This document shows positions 34,179 to 42,182 of a stretch of 64,000 nt of DNA, piece after piece (the first letter of the stretch is position 1; each line of letters starts with the position of its first letter). Under the pieces are notes generated by a model, which saw only the letters and a list, made by a program, of their open reading frames with translations, had not been told where the DNA came from and made no database searches. This stretch comes from Actinoplanes aureus (GTDB lineage Bacteria > Actinomycetota > Actinomycetes > Mycobacteriales > Micromonosporaceae): contig NZ_JADQTO010000034.1 of the NCBI RefSeq assembly GCF_015704865.1, positions 32,764-96,763 on the forward strand. Reading direction: 5' to 3'. Both the position numbers and the translations under genes were made by a program.

Positions 34179-34716
34179 TCAGCACCACCCAGGCGGGTTC
34201 CAGCGCCTCGTAGCGGTGCGGAACGTCGCCGGGAAAGGTCACGTAGTCGCCCGGTCCGACCTCGACCGGCTCGTCCACCGGCCCGGTCCGGATTCGGCCG
34301 GCGCCCACCACCATGTGCTCGACGCTGCCCGGAATGTGCGCCTCGGCCTCGCGGGCCTCGCCGGGCTCCAGTTCCATCAGGTAGATGTCGCGCCGGGTGT
34401 GCGGGGCACCGGCCGCCAGCAGTGTCGCGACCAGGTCGGCCCGGTCGGCGCGCAGCCGGGTGCCCTCGCCGTTGCGGATCACGCGTACCGGGGAGGGTGG
34501 CGGCTCGATCAGCCGGCTGAACGGGATGCCGAGAGCGACACCGAGCGCCCAGAGCGTCTCGATGCTGGGGTTGCCGGCACCGGCCTCCAGCTGGGAGAGC
34601 GTTGATTTCGCCAGCCCGGCCCGCCGGGCCAGCTCGGCCAGGGAGATCCCGGCCCGCTCGCGCTCGCGGCGCAGGGCGGCGGCGATGACGGCCAGCGGCG
34701 GTGCCGGCTGTTGCAT
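34162..34716 (-). CDS. XRE-cupin transcriptional regulator of azlCD
   Basis: 184 residues. XRE helix-turn-helix at about 10-65 (GISLAELARRAGLAKSTLSQ). A cupin domain at about 110-180 (GEAREAEAHIPGSVEHMVVG, PGDYVTFPGDVPHRYEA) probably senses a small ligand. The arrangement, divergent from azlC with two operator-like inverted repeats in the 66-bp gap, points to local control of azlCD. GGAG with 5-nt spacing precedes the ATG at 34716. Confidence 0.92.
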   Translation of the reverse strand: MQQPAPPLAVIAAALRRERERAGISLAELARRAGLAKSTLSQLEAGAGNPSIETLWALGVALGIPFSRLIEPPPSPVRVIRNGEGTRLRADRADLVATLLAAGAPHTRRDIYLMELEPGEAREAEAHIPGSVEHMVVGAGRIRTGPVDEPVEVGPGDYVTFPGDVPHRYEALEPAWVVLIMEHR

Positions 34717-34737
34717 GTTCGCTCCATCGGTCGCATC

Positions 34738-34781
34738 GTTCGATTTGACGAACGCTTCGTGCTTCGTTCAGCATAACGAAC
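34738..34781. promoter_or_regulatory. Twin inverted-repeat operator between the regulator and azlC
   Basis: Two inverted repeats of the form CGTTC-N8-GAAC: GTTC at 34738-34741 with GAAC at 34750-34753, and GTTC at 34766-34769 with GAAC at 34778-34781. The first extends to CGTTCG/CGAACG. Centres are 28 bp apart. The second ends one base before the azlC ATG. Likely sites for the XRE-cupin protein, repressing both genes. Confidence 0.65.
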
Positions 34782-34782
34782 C

Positions 34783-35562
34783 ATGGGTACGCTAAAACGA
34801 ACGCTTCGAGATGTGGGCGCGCTCGCCGCGGCCACCCTCGCGGTGGGTGCCTCATTCGGCGCCATCACTATCGGGTACGGCCTACCGGCCTGGGTGCCCC
34901 TCGTGATGTCGGTGCTGATCTTCGCGGGCGGTTCGCAGTTCCTGGCCGTCGGTCTGCTGGCGGCCGGCAACCCGCTCGCCGCGGTGCTCGCCGGCCTGCT
35001 GCTCAACGCCCGTCACCTGCCGTTCGGCCTGGCCGTGGCGGACACCATCGGCACCCGCTGGCGGGACCGGCTCATCGGCAGCCACATCATGACCGACGAG
35101 ACCGTCGCCTTCGCGCTGGCCGAGCCCGACCCGGCCCAGCGGCGCCGCGTCTACTGGCTGGTCGGGGCCACCCTCTTCGTCACCTGGAACACCGGCGTGG
35201 CCCTCGGCGTCCTGCTCGGCGGCGCCACCGGCGACCCGAACGCGTTCGGCCTGGACGCCGCGTTCCCGGCCGGCCTGATCGCGCTGATCCTGCCGTCGCT
35301 GCGGGACCGCGACACCCGCCGGGTCGCGCTGGCCGGCGCGGCGATCGCGGTGCTGCTCACGCCGGTACTCCCGGCCGGCCTGCCGGTGTTGTGTGCCCTG
35401 CTCGGCCTGCTGGCCCTGGTCCGCCCGCCGGGCCGGCGTCGGGCGCCGGCCGCTTCCGGCCCGTCCGCCGATCCGGAGTCCGCGGCCGCCGACTCCGCTG
35501 CGGCCCCTATTTCCGGTTCCGGCGCGGCCGCCGGATCCGTCACCGAGGAGGCGCGATGCTGA
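34783..35562 (+). CDS. azlC: AzlC family branched-chain amino acid exporter subunit
   Basis: 259 residues. Hydrophobic AzlC fold with GASFGAITIGYGLPAW, FAGGSQFLAVGLL and LLNARHLPFGLAVADTIG (all family motifs), then a Pro/Ala/Ser-rich tail of about 40 residues. With AzlD it forms an inner-membrane exporter of branched-chain amino acids or analogues. ATG at 34783, with no ribosome site visible and an operator-like repeat abutting the start. azlD overlaps its 3' end. Confidence 0.93.
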   Translation: MGTLKRTLRDVGALAAATLAVGASFGAITIGYGLPAWVPLVMSVLIFAGGSQFLAVGLLAAGNPLAAVLAGLLLNARHLPFGLAVADTIGTRWRDRLIGSHIMTDETVAFALAEPDPAQRRRVYWLVGATLFVTWNTGVALGVLLGGATGDPNAFGLDAAFPAGLIALILPSLRDRDTRRVALAGAAIAVLLTPVLPAGLPVLCALLGLLALVRPPGRRRAPAASGPSADPESAAADSAAAPISGSGAAAGSVTEEARC

Positions 35563-35864
35563 TCACCGCGATCCTGGCGCTTGCCGCCGGCACCTACGCG
35601 ATGCGGCTCAGCGGTGTGGTGCTGCGCGACCGGCTGGAGCTCTCCGACGCGCTGCAACGCCTGCTGCCGATGGCGGCCGCCGCCCTGCTGGCAGCGCTGG
35701 CCGGTACTGCCGCGCTCATGGCGGGCAGTGAGTTCGCCGGAGTCGCCCGCCCGGCCGGCGTCCTGGTCGGCGGGTTGCTGGCGTGGCGGCGGGCGCCATT
35801 CGTCGTGGTCGTCATCGCCGCGGCGGCCGTCGCCGCCCTGCTGCGCCTCGCCGGCGTCCCCTGA
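35556..35864 (+). CDS. azlD: AzlD family branched-chain amino acid exporter subunit
   Basis: 102 residues, three to four transmembrane helices: YAMRLSGVVLRDRLE (family motif), MAAAALLAALAGTAALM, GVLVGGLLAWRRAPFVVVVI. Partner of AzlC. ATG at 35556 with GAGGAG upstream, overlapping azlC by 7 nt. Frame extends 5' inside azlC but without a family-like N-terminus. Confidence 0.93.
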   Translation: MLITAILALAAGTYAMRLSGVVLRDRLELSDALQRLLPMAAAALLAALAGTAALMAGSEFAGVARPAGVLVGGLLAWRRAPFVVVVIAAAAVAALLRLAGVP

Positions 35865-35865
35865 C

Positions 35866-35943
35866 AGGAAGCGCCGCTCTACTTCGCCGGCACCGCAGAC
35901 AGAAAGCGCCGCTCTGCTTCGCCCGGGGGCACTGACGAGAAAC
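35866..35943. repeat. Short imperfect direct repeat after azlD
   Basis: GGAAGCGCCGCTCTACTTCGCC and GAAAGCGCCGCTCTGCTTCGCC lie in tandem between azlD and the DUF3043 terminator. Non-coding; origin unknown. Confidence 0.5.
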
Positions 35944-35967
35944 GCCGGCCGGGTGAGCCCGGCCGGC
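35944..35967 (-). terminator. Terminator downstream of the DUF3043 gene
   Basis: GCCGGCCGGG and CCCGGCCGGC pair perfectly around a 4-nt loop. On the reverse strand the stem is followed by GTTTCTCG. The DUF3043 stop at 35984 is 16 bp away. It may also serve azlCD from the other side. Confidence 0.65.
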
Positions 35968-35983
35968 GCTACGAGTGACGCTG

Positions 35984-36610
35984 TCAGAGCTTGTCGCCGA
36001 GCTCGACCTTCGGCTTCGGGACGCGCATGCGCCGGAACGTGAGCCCTCGCATGATGCCGTAGAGGTAGAGCGACCCCATCCGCTGCCCGGTGTCCGGGAA
36101 GCGCTCCTTGACCAGCCGCTTGATCCGGCGGGCGATCAGGATGCTGTCGATCACCACGGCGAGCGCCAGCAGCGCCCAGATCACCGTGCTGAGCTGCTGG
36201 ATCATCATGTTCGGCACGGACGTACCGATAAGCACGATCACGGCGCCGCCGATGAACCAGGAGCCGACGGTGCGGCGGGAGTCGACGATGTCGCGGACCA
36301 GGGACCGCTCGCCGCCCCGGTCGCGGGCCAGCAGGTAACGCTCGTCACCGTTGCGCATGCCCGCGGCGGCCTCGGCGCGCTCGGCCCGCTGACGCTCACG
36401 CATCTGCTTGTACGCCTCTTTGCGGTTGGCCGGCGCCGGATCCTGCACCCGGCGGCCCTGAACCGTCCGCTTAGGCGTGACCACGCCCAGCTCTCTCTTG
36501 CTGGGGGTGTAGCCCTTCGGCCGGGGCTCGGTCGGAGTCACCTCCTGGTTGACCGAGGAGGTGGCGTCGTCGACGAGATCGGCTGGCTTGCGGCGAAACA
36601 GCGGGGACAC
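35984..36610 (-). CDS. DUF3043 family membrane protein
   Basis: 208 residues. A charged N-terminal half (FRRKPADLVDD; KGYTPSKRELGVVTPKR; ANRKEAYKQMRERQRAERAE) is followed by two transmembrane helices at about 120-165 and a basic tail (IKRLVKERFPDTGQRMGSLY). This matches the actinobacterial DUF3043 family, function unknown. GTG at 36610 with a TACGCT -10 exactly 7 nt upstream, so probably leaderless. The -10 directly adjoins the murA terminator. Confidence 0.88.
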   Translation of the reverse strand: MSPLFRRKPADLVDDATSSVNQEVTPTEPRPKGYTPSKRELGVVTPKRTVQGRRVQDPAPANRKEAYKQMRERQRAERAEAAAGMRNGDERYLLARDRGGERSLVRDIVDSRRTVGSWFIGGAVIVLIGTSVPNMMIQQLSTVIWALLALAVVIDSILIARRIKRLVKERFPDTGQRMGSLYLYGIMRGLTFRRMRVPKPKVELGDKL

Positions 36611-36617
36611 GTCGAAA

Positions 36618-36623
36618 AGCGTA
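36618..36623 (-). promoter_or_regulatory. -10 element of the DUF3043 gene (leaderless type)
   Basis: TACGCT on the reverse strand, 7 nt before the GTG at 36610 and 4 bp beyond the murA terminator stem. Confidence 0.5.
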
Positions 36624-36627
36624 GCCA

Positions 36628-36658
36628 AACGGCGCGGTGTGCTACACACCGCGCCGTT
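36628..36658 (-). terminator. Terminator of murA
   Basis: A 14-bp perfect stem AACGGCGCGGTGTG/CACACCGCGCCGTT with a 3-nt loop, 20 bp after the murA stop. It is followed on the reverse strand by TGGCTACG, so the U-tract is weak. Confidence 0.75.
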
Positions 36659-36678
36659 GATCGTAACGAAAGCGCAGC

Positions 36679-38034
36679 TCAGGGACGCTCGACGTGAGCG
36701 CCCAGAGCGGCCAGCTTTGCCTCGAAGCCTTCGTAACCGCGATTGATCAGGTTGACGCCGTACACCCGGGAGGTGCCCTCGGCGGCCAGTGCCGCGATCA
36801 GGTGCGCGAAACCGGCCCGCAGGTCCGGGATGATCAGGTCGGCGGCGTGCAGTTTGGACGGGCCGGCGATCACCGCGGAGTGCATGAAGTTGCGGCGGCC
36901 GAACCGGCACGGGGTGCCGCCCAGGCAGTCCCGGTAGACCTGGATGGTGGCGCCCATCTGGTTGAGCGCCTCGGTGTAGCCGAGCCGCTGCTCGTACACC
37001 GTCTCGTGCATGATCGAAATGCCGTGTGCCTGGGTCAGCGCCACCACGAGGGGCTGCTGCCAGTCGGTCATGAAGCCGGGGTGCACGTCGGTCTCCAGCG
37101 CCACGGCCTTCAGCTCGCCGCCCGGGTGCCAGAACTTGATGCCGCCCTCGGCACCGGTCACGCCGGCCCGGGCCACCCGATCGTCGGTGATCTTCAGCTC
37201 GCCGCCGATCGACCGGAAGACGTTCAGGAACGTCATCATGTCGGCCTGGCGTGCGCCGACCACCTCGATCTCGCCGCGGGTGGCGAGCGCGGCGGCCGCC
37301 CAGCTGGCCGCCTCGATCCGGTCCGGGATCGGCTTGTGCTCGTAGCCGTACAGCCGGGGCACGCCCTGGATCTCGATGACCCGGTCGGTGTGCACCGTGA
37401 TGATCGCGCCCATCTTCTGCAGGACGCAGATCAGGTCGATGATCTCCGGCTCGATCGCCGCGTTGCGCAGCTCGGTGACGCCCTCCGCGCGGACCGCGGT
37501 GAGCAGCACCTGCTCGGTGGCGCCGACGCTCGGGTACGGCAGCTCCAGCTTGGCGCCGTGCAGACCGTTCGGGGCACTGAGGTGCATGCCCTCGGGCGTC
37601 TTGTCGACGACCGCGCCGAACTCGCGCAGCGCCTTGATGTGGAAGTCGATCGGGCGCGGCCCGATGTGGCAGCCGCCCAGGTCCGGGATGAACGCGTGAC
37701 CCAGCCGGTGCAGCAGCGGGCCGCAGAGCAGGATCGGGATCCGGCTGGACCCGGCGTGCACGTTGATCTCGTCGGTGCTGGCACTCTCCACGTTTGTGGG
37801 GTCCATCACCAGCTCGCCGTCCTCGACGCCGTCGCTGACCTTCACGCCGTGGATCTCGAGCAGACCGCGAACCACCTCGACGTCGCGGATCCGCGGTACG
37901 TCGAAGAGGCGGCTGGGTGACTCGCCCAGCAGAGCGGCGACCATCGCCTTGGAGACGAGGTTCTTGGCGCCACGGACCCGGATCTGACCCTGCAACGGCG
38001 TACCGCCGTGCACGATCAGGACATCGTCGGTCAA
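36679..38034 (-). CDS. murA: UDP-N-acetylglucosamine 1-carboxyvinyltransferase (MurA type)
   Basis: 451 residues. First step of peptidoglycan precursor synthesis (enolpyruvyl transfer to UDP-GlcNAc). RGAKNLVSKAMVAALLG (substrate loop), HAGSSRIPILLCGPLLHRLG, and LGGCHIGPRP with the active-site Cys near residue 119. A Cys at this position is the fosfomycin-sensitive form, unlike the Asp of mycobacterial MurA. The start is a TTG at 38034: GGAGG lies 5 nt upstream, and the protein then begins LTDDVLIVHGGTPLQGQIRV, matching the streptomycete N-terminus (from memory). ATG/GTG candidates further upstream have no homology. Confidence 0.92.
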   Translation of the reverse strand: MTDDVLIVHGGTPLQGQIRVRGAKNLVSKAMVAALLGESPSRLFDVPRIRDVEVVRGLLEIHGVKVSDGVEDGELVMDPTNVESASTDEINVHAGSSRIPILLCGPLLHRLGHAFIPDLGGCHIGPRPIDFHIKALREFGAVVDKTPEGMHLSAPNGLHGAKLELPYPSVGATEQVLLTAVRAEGVTELRNAAIEPEIIDLICVLQKMGAIITVHTDRVIEIQGVPRLYGYEHKPIPDRIEAASWAAAALATRGEIEVVGARQADMMTFLNVFRSIGGELKITDDRVARAGVTGAEGGIKFWHPGGELKAVALETDVHPGFMTDWQQPLVVALTQAHGISIMHETVYEQRLGYTEALNQMGATIQVYRDCLGGTPCRFGRRNFMHSAVIAGPSKLHAADLIIPDLRAGFAHLIAALAAEGTSRVYGVNLINRGYEGFEAKLAALGAHVERP

Positions 38035-38122
38035 CGTAACCTCCAGCCGGTGGGCGCCGAACGGCGCCCGGTGATCGAGGGGGCAGAGCGCGGGCGGGGG
38101 TACCCGATTCTGCAACCGGGGA

Positions 38123-38128
38123 AGCATA
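38123..38128 (-). promoter_or_regulatory. Candidate -10 element of murA
   Basis: TATGCT on the reverse strand about 90 bp before the TTG start. No clear -35. Confidence 0.3.
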
Positions 38129-38203
38129 GCGCTGAGTGACAACCACGGCAGCCGTGGCGGCGCGTGAAACGCCGCGAAATGCTGATGACTAAGACAGCCT
38201 TAA

Positions 38204-38228
38204 TGAATCCACCGAGCAGATGGATTCA
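38204..38228 (-). terminator. Hairpin downstream of nadA
   Basis: TGAATCCA (38204-38211) pairs perfectly with TGGATTCA (38221-38228) around a 9-nt loop. Reading leftward the stem is followed by TTAAGG. It lies 16 bp past the nadA stop. The local sequence is unusually AT-rich for this window. Confidence 0.5.
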
Positions 38229-38243
38229 CGCGGCTACTCACAG

Positions 38244-39422
38244 TTACGGAAGCGCGAGCATCTGGTCGAGCGCGACACGTGCTTCGTGGGCGGTCTTCTC
38301 GTCGACCGTGATGACGTTCGGCACCCGGCCGGCCACCAGTTCCTCCAGCGCCCACACCAGATGCGGCAGGTCGATCCGGTTCATCGTCGAGCAGTAGCAG
38401 ACCGTCCGGTCGAGGAACATGACCTGCTTGTCGGGGTGGGCGAGCGCGAGCCGGCGTACCAGATTGAGCTCGGTGCCGACCGCCCAGGCCGAACCGGACG
38501 GCGCCGCGTCCAGGGCCCTGATGATGTATTCGGTCGAGCCGACGTAGTCGGCGGCCCGGACCACGTCGTGCCGGCACTCGGGGTGGACCAGGACGTTGAC
38601 GCCCGGCACCCGCTCGCGCACCTCGCGCACGCTGTCGATGGTGAACCGGCCGTGCACCGAGCAGTGCCCCCGCCAGAGGATCATCTTGGCGTTGCGCAGC
38701 TGCTCGTCGGTGAGCCCGCCCTTCGGCTTGTGCGGGTCGTAAAGCACGCAGTCGTCCAGGTCGAAGCCCATCTCCAGCACCGCCGTGTTGCGGCCCAGGT
38801 GCTGGTCGGGCAGGAAGAACACCTTCGAACCCTGCTCGAACGACCAGTCCAGGGCGCGCTTGGCGTTGGACGAGGTGCAGACCACGCCCTTGTTGCGGCC
38901 GACGAAGCCCTTGATGTCGGCGGACGAGTTCATGTACGTCACCGGGACGATCTGGTCGGTGATCCCCAGGTCCTCGAAGTGCTCCCAGGCCGTCTCCACC
39001 TGGCCGAGGACGGCCATGTCGGCCATCGAACAGCCGGCCGCCAGGTCCGGCAGGATCACCTTCTGCGCCGGGGTGGTCAGGATGTCGGCACTTTCGGCCA
39101 TGAAGTGCACGCCGCAGAAGACGATGAACTCCGCTTCCGGCCGGGCCGCCGCCTGCTGGGCCAGCTTGAACGAGTCGCCGGTGACATCGGCGAACTGGAT
39201 GACCTCGTCGCGCTGGTAGTGGTGCCCGAGCACGAACACCCGGGAACCGAGTGCCGCCTTGGCGGCCGTCGCCCGGGCCACCAGGTCCGGGTCGCTGGGC
39301 GCGGGCAGATCGCCGGGGCAGTCCACGCCCCGCTCGCTGGCGGGGTCGGTGCCCTTGCCGAGCAGCAGCAGCGTGAGCGGGGTGTTCGAGGGTTCGGTCC
39401 AGGTCGACGTCACGTTCGCCAT
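38244..39422 (-). CDS. nadA: Quinolinate synthase
   Basis: 392 residues. Condenses iminoaspartate with dihydroxyacetone phosphate to quinolinate for NAD synthesis, using a 4Fe-4S cluster. FVLGHHYQRDEVIQFADVTGDS, GCSMADMA (cluster Cys near 130), HPECRHDV (near 280) and the C-terminal VCYCSTMNR (near 340) are all present. ATG at 39422 (MANVTSTW); a GTG at 39413 is also possible, and no ribosome site precedes either. nadB and nadC are not adjacent. Divergent from glycerate kinase with 60 bp between. Confidence 0.95.
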   Translation of the reverse strand: MANVTSTWTEPSNTPLTLLLLGKGTDPASERGVDCPGDLPAPSDPDLVARATAAKAALGSRVFVLGHHYQRDEVIQFADVTGDSFKLAQQAAARPEAEFIVFCGVHFMAESADILTTPAQKVILPDLAAGCSMADMAVLGQVETAWEHFEDLGITDQIVPVTYMNSSADIKGFVGRNKGVVCTSSNAKRALDWSFEQGSKVFFLPDQHLGRNTAVLEMGFDLDDCVLYDPHKPKGGLTDEQLRNAKMILWRGHCSVHGRFTIDSVREVRERVPGVNVLVHPECRHDVVRAADYVGSTEYIIRALDAAPSGSAWAVGTELNLVRRLALAHPDKQVMFLDRTVCYCSTMNRIDLPHLVWALEELVAGRVPNVITVDEKTAHEARVALDQMLALP

Positions 39423-39482
39423 CGTCGCACAAGGGCTGGGACGCCAGCTGCGCCGCGGAGAGTGGGCTGCCACACTCGCGGG

Positions 39483-40592
39483 GTGCGCGTACTGATCTGT
39501 CCGGACAAGTTCGCCGGGACCCTTTCCGCCCCCTCTGTCGCCCAGGCCGTCGCGGATGGCTGGTCCGTCCCCGACGACGTCCTGGTGCAACGCCCGCTCG
39601 CCGACGGCGGACCCGGCTTCGTCGAGGTCCTCGCCACCGCCCTGGACGGCCGGCGGATCCCGGTGGCCACCGTCGACCCGCTGGGCCGGCCCGCCGAGGG
39701 GGAGATCCTGCTGGCCGGCGGAACGGCCTACGTGGAGAGCGCGCAGGCCTGCGGCCTGCACCTGCTGACGCAGGACGAGCGAAACCCGGAGACCACCACC
39801 TCGTACGGGCTGGGCCTGCTGATCGCCGCGGCGGTGGAGAGCGGCGCGGCCGAGGTCGTCGTCGGCCTCGGCGGCTCGGCGGTGAACGACGCGGGCGCCG
39901 GCATGCTCGCCGCGCTCGGCGCCGGTCCGGTCGACACGGCCGGGTACGCGCTGCCGTACGGCGGAGCCCCGCTGATCACCGCGACCGCCCTGGCCGGCGT
40001 GCCCCGGCTGCGCCAGGTCCGGCTGGTCGCCGCGACGGACGTGGACAACCCGCTGACCGGCCTGCACGGCGCCAGCAACGTCTTCGGCCCGCAGAAGGGC
40101 GCTTCGCGGGAGCAGGTGCTGCGCCTGGACGCCGCGCTGGAGAACTTCGCCGGTGTCCTGGAGAAGGCGTTCGGGATCAGCGATCTGGCGATGGCACCGG
40201 GCGGCGGCGCGGCCGGCGGGATCGGCGCCGCGCTGATCGCCCTCGGCGGCCGGGTGACCTCCGGCATCAACCTGGTCACGAATCTGATCGGGCTGGACGC
40301 CGAGCTGGACGCGGCCGACCTGGTGATCACCGGCGAGGGATCGTTCGATCACCAGTCGCTGCGCGGCAAGGTGGTCGCCGGGATCGCGGCCGGCGCCCGG
40401 GACCGTGGCCTGCCGTGCGTGGTGCTGGCGGGCCGGAACGAGACCGGCTATCGGGAGGCCGCCGCCGCCGGGGTGACCGAGACGCACACCCTCGTCGAAC
40501 ATTTTGGTTCGACCGAGAAAGCGCTCGCTGAACCCGCTCGCGGCCTGCGGGAACTCGCCCGGCAGCTGGCTGAGCAGTGGAGCAGGCTTTAG
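39483..40592 (+). CDS. Glycerate kinase (GarK/GlxK type)
   Basis: 369 residues. MRVLICPDKFAGTLSAPSVAQAVADG (family N-terminus), RPLADGGPGFVEVL, VGLGGSAVNDAGAGML, GPQKGASREQV, VTSGINLVTNLIGLD and VITGEGSFDHQSLRGKVVAGI are the glycerate-kinase-type-1 motifs. Phosphorylates glycerate with ATP. GTG at 39483 with CACACT 6 nt upstream, possibly leaderless. The same gene occurs in this chromosomal neighbourhood in mycobacteria (Rv2205c, from memory). Confidence 0.94.
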   Translation: MRVLICPDKFAGTLSAPSVAQAVADGWSVPDDVLVQRPLADGGPGFVEVLATALDGRRIPVATVDPLGRPAEGEILLAGGTAYVESAQACGLHLLTQDERNPETTTSYGLGLLIAAAVESGAAEVVVGLGGSAVNDAGAGMLAALGAGPVDTAGYALPYGGAPLITATALAGVPRLRQVRLVAATDVDNPLTGLHGASNVFGPQKGASREQVLRLDAALENFAGVLEKAFGISDLAMAPGGGAAGGIGAALIALGGRVTSGINLVTNLIGLDAELDAADLVITGEGSFDHQSLRGKVVAGIAAGARDRGLPCVVLAGRNETGYREAAAAGVTETHTLVEHFGSTEKALAEPARGLRELARQLAEQWSRL

Positions 40593-40650
40593 TCCGGTCA
40601 GGGGTGGTGGGCGGGGCGGTCGGATGGAGGTGATCTGCAACCCGCCCGGA

Positions 40651-40679
40651 TTGGGAATCCGGGGGATTGGGGTTAGCGT
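40651..40679 (+). promoter_or_regulatory. Promoter of the HesB/ErpA gene
   Basis: TTGGGA (-35, 40651-40656), 17 bp, TAGCGT (-10, 40674-40679): a well-formed housekeeping-sigma promoter giving a leader of about 36 nt before the GTG at 40723. Confidence 0.6.
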
Positions 40680-40722
40680 TGCCTTGTACGGCACATGACC
40701 GCACCTGGCAGGGAGATACCTA

Positions 40723-41091
40723 GTGACCACTGAAGCGCACACCGAGTCGACCGAGGCGACCGCCCCGACCGGCGTCATCTTGACCGACGTCGCCGCGGTG
40801 AAGGTCAAGGCCCTGATCGAGCAGGAGGGGCGCGACGACCTGCGCCTGCGTATCGCCGTACAGCCCGGTGGCTGCTCCGGCCTGCGCTACCAGCTCTTCT
40901 TCGACGAGCGTTCGCTCGACGGCGACGTCGTGAGCGACTTCGACGGCGTCGAGGTCGTGGTCGACCGGATGTCCGCGCCGTACCTGGCGGGTGCGACCAT
41001 CGACTTCGCTGACCGGATCGACGCTCAGGGCTTCACCATCGACAACCCGAACGCGCAGAACTCCTGCGCGTGTGGCGACTCCTTCCACTGA
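40723..41091 (+). CDS. erpA: Iron-sulfur cluster insertion protein (HesB/IscA/ErpA family)
   Basis: 122 residues. A-type carrier fold with the three cluster Cys: GGCSGLRYQL (near residue 51) and SCACGDSF (two Cys, near 114-116). A short Thr/Glu-rich N-terminus (residues 1-17) precedes the domain. Delivers Fe-S clusters to apo-proteins; nadA and lipA in this window are potential clients (inference). GTG at 40723 with GGGAG upstream. Flanked by a promoter and a terminator, so a single-gene unit. Confidence 0.94.
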   Translation: MTTEAHTESTEATAPTGVILTDVAAVKVKALIEQEGRDDLRLRIAVQPGGCSGLRYQLFFDERSLDGDVVSDFDGVEVVVDRMSAPYLAGATIDFADRIDAQGFTIDNPNAQNSCACGDSFH

Positions 41092-41104
41092 GCCGCGTTT
41101 TTCC

Positions 41105-41135
41105 GACAGGCCGTCCCGTTACGGGGCGGCCTGTC
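41105..41135 (+). terminator. Terminator of the HesB/ErpA gene
   Basis: GACAGGCCG-T-CCCG pairs with CGGG-G-CGGCCTGTC (14 bp, one wobble) around a TTA loop, 13 bp after the stop codon. Followed by TGCTGTAAC. A T-run (GTTTTTCC) sits just upstream. Confidence 0.7.
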
Positions 41136-41151
41136 TGCTGTAACCGACCGG

Positions 41152-41157
41152 TAGTCT
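41152..41157 (+). promoter_or_regulatory. -10 element upstream of the adenosine-kinase-like gene
   Basis: TAGTCT, about 40 bp before the ATG at 41198. The -35 is not obvious. Confidence 0.35.
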
Positions 41158-41197
41158 CAAGCCGTATCGCCCCCTGTTCCCGACCCCGAGGGCCGAA

Positions 41198-42175
41198 ATG
41201 AAGATCGCCGTCACCGGCTCGATCGCCACCGACCACCTGATGCACTTCCCCGGCAAGTTCGCCGAGCAGCTCATCGCGGACCAGCTTCACAAGGTCTCGC
41301 TCTCCTTCCTCGTCGACGACCTGGTGGTGCGGCGCGGCGGCGTGGCCCCCAACATCGCGTTCGGGATGGCCAAGCTGGGTCTGCGGCCGATCCTGGTGGG
41401 CGCGGTCGGCGCCGACTTCGCCGACTACCGGTCCTGGCTCGAGCGGCACGGCGTGGACTGCGGCTCGGTGCACATCAGTGACGTGGCGCACACCGCCCGG
41501 TTCGTCTGCACCACCGACGACGATCTGAACCAGATCGCCTCGTTCTACGCCGGTGCGATGGCCGAGGCCCGCAACATCGAGCTCGCCCCGGTCTACGAGC
41601 GTTCCGGCGGCCTGGACCTGGTGCTGGTCGGCGCCAACGACCCGGCCGCGATGATCCGCCACTCCGAGGAGTGCCGCTCCCGGGGGTACGCGTTCGCCGC
41701 CGACCCGTCGCAGCAGCTCGCCCGGATGGACGGCTCGGACGTGCTGAGCCTGATCAGCGGCGCCGAGTACCTGCTCACCAACGAGTACGAGCGGTCGCTA
41801 CTGGAGACCAAGGCCGGCCTCACCGCGGACGAGGTCCTGCGGCAGGTGAAGGTGCGGGTCACCACGCTGGGCAAGGACGGCGTGGAGATCACCGGGCAGG
41901 ACATGGAGCGGATCCACGTGCCGGTGATCCCGGGTGTGATCGGTGAGGACCCGACCGGCGTCGGCGACGGCTTCCGGGCCGGCTTCTTCGCCGGTGTCTC
42001 CTGGGGGCTGAGCCTGGAGCGCTCCGCCCAGGTGGGTTCGCTGGTGGCGGCCCTGGTGCTGGAGACCGTGGGCACCCAGGAGTACGACATCAAGGCCGCC
42101 GACTTCACCAAGCGGCTCGTGTCCGCGTACGGCGAAGAGGCTGCCGCCGAGATCGCGCCGCACCTGCCTGCCTGA
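41198..42175 (+). CDS. adoK: PfkB-family carbohydrate kinase, adenosine-kinase-like
   Basis: 325 residues. Ribokinase/PfkB fold with N-terminal MKIAVTGSIATDHLMHFPGKF, substrate-lid motif GGVAPNIAFGMAKLG (near 50), TTLGKDGVEI and the anion-hole/catalytic signature GEDPTGVGDGFRAGFF (catalytic Asp near 255). Position and sequence correspond to Rv2202c, shown in mycobacteria to be an adenosine kinase (from memory). Substrate assignment is by that relationship. GAGGG precedes the ATG. Confidence 0.88.
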   Translation: MKIAVTGSIATDHLMHFPGKFAEQLIADQLHKVSLSFLVDDLVVRRGGVAPNIAFGMAKLGLRPILVGAVGADFADYRSWLERHGVDCGSVHISDVAHTARFVCTTDDDLNQIASFYAGAMAEARNIELAPVYERSGGLDLVLVGANDPAAMIRHSEECRSRGYAFAADPSQQLARMDGSDVLSLISGAEYLLTNEYERSLLETKAGLTADEVLRQVKVRVTTLGKDGVEITGQDMERIHVPVIPGVIGEDPTGVGDGFRAGFFAGVSWGLSLERSAQVGSLVAALVLETVGTQEYDIKAADFTKRLVSAYGEEAAAEIAPHLPA

Positions 42176-42182
42176 GCACAAC

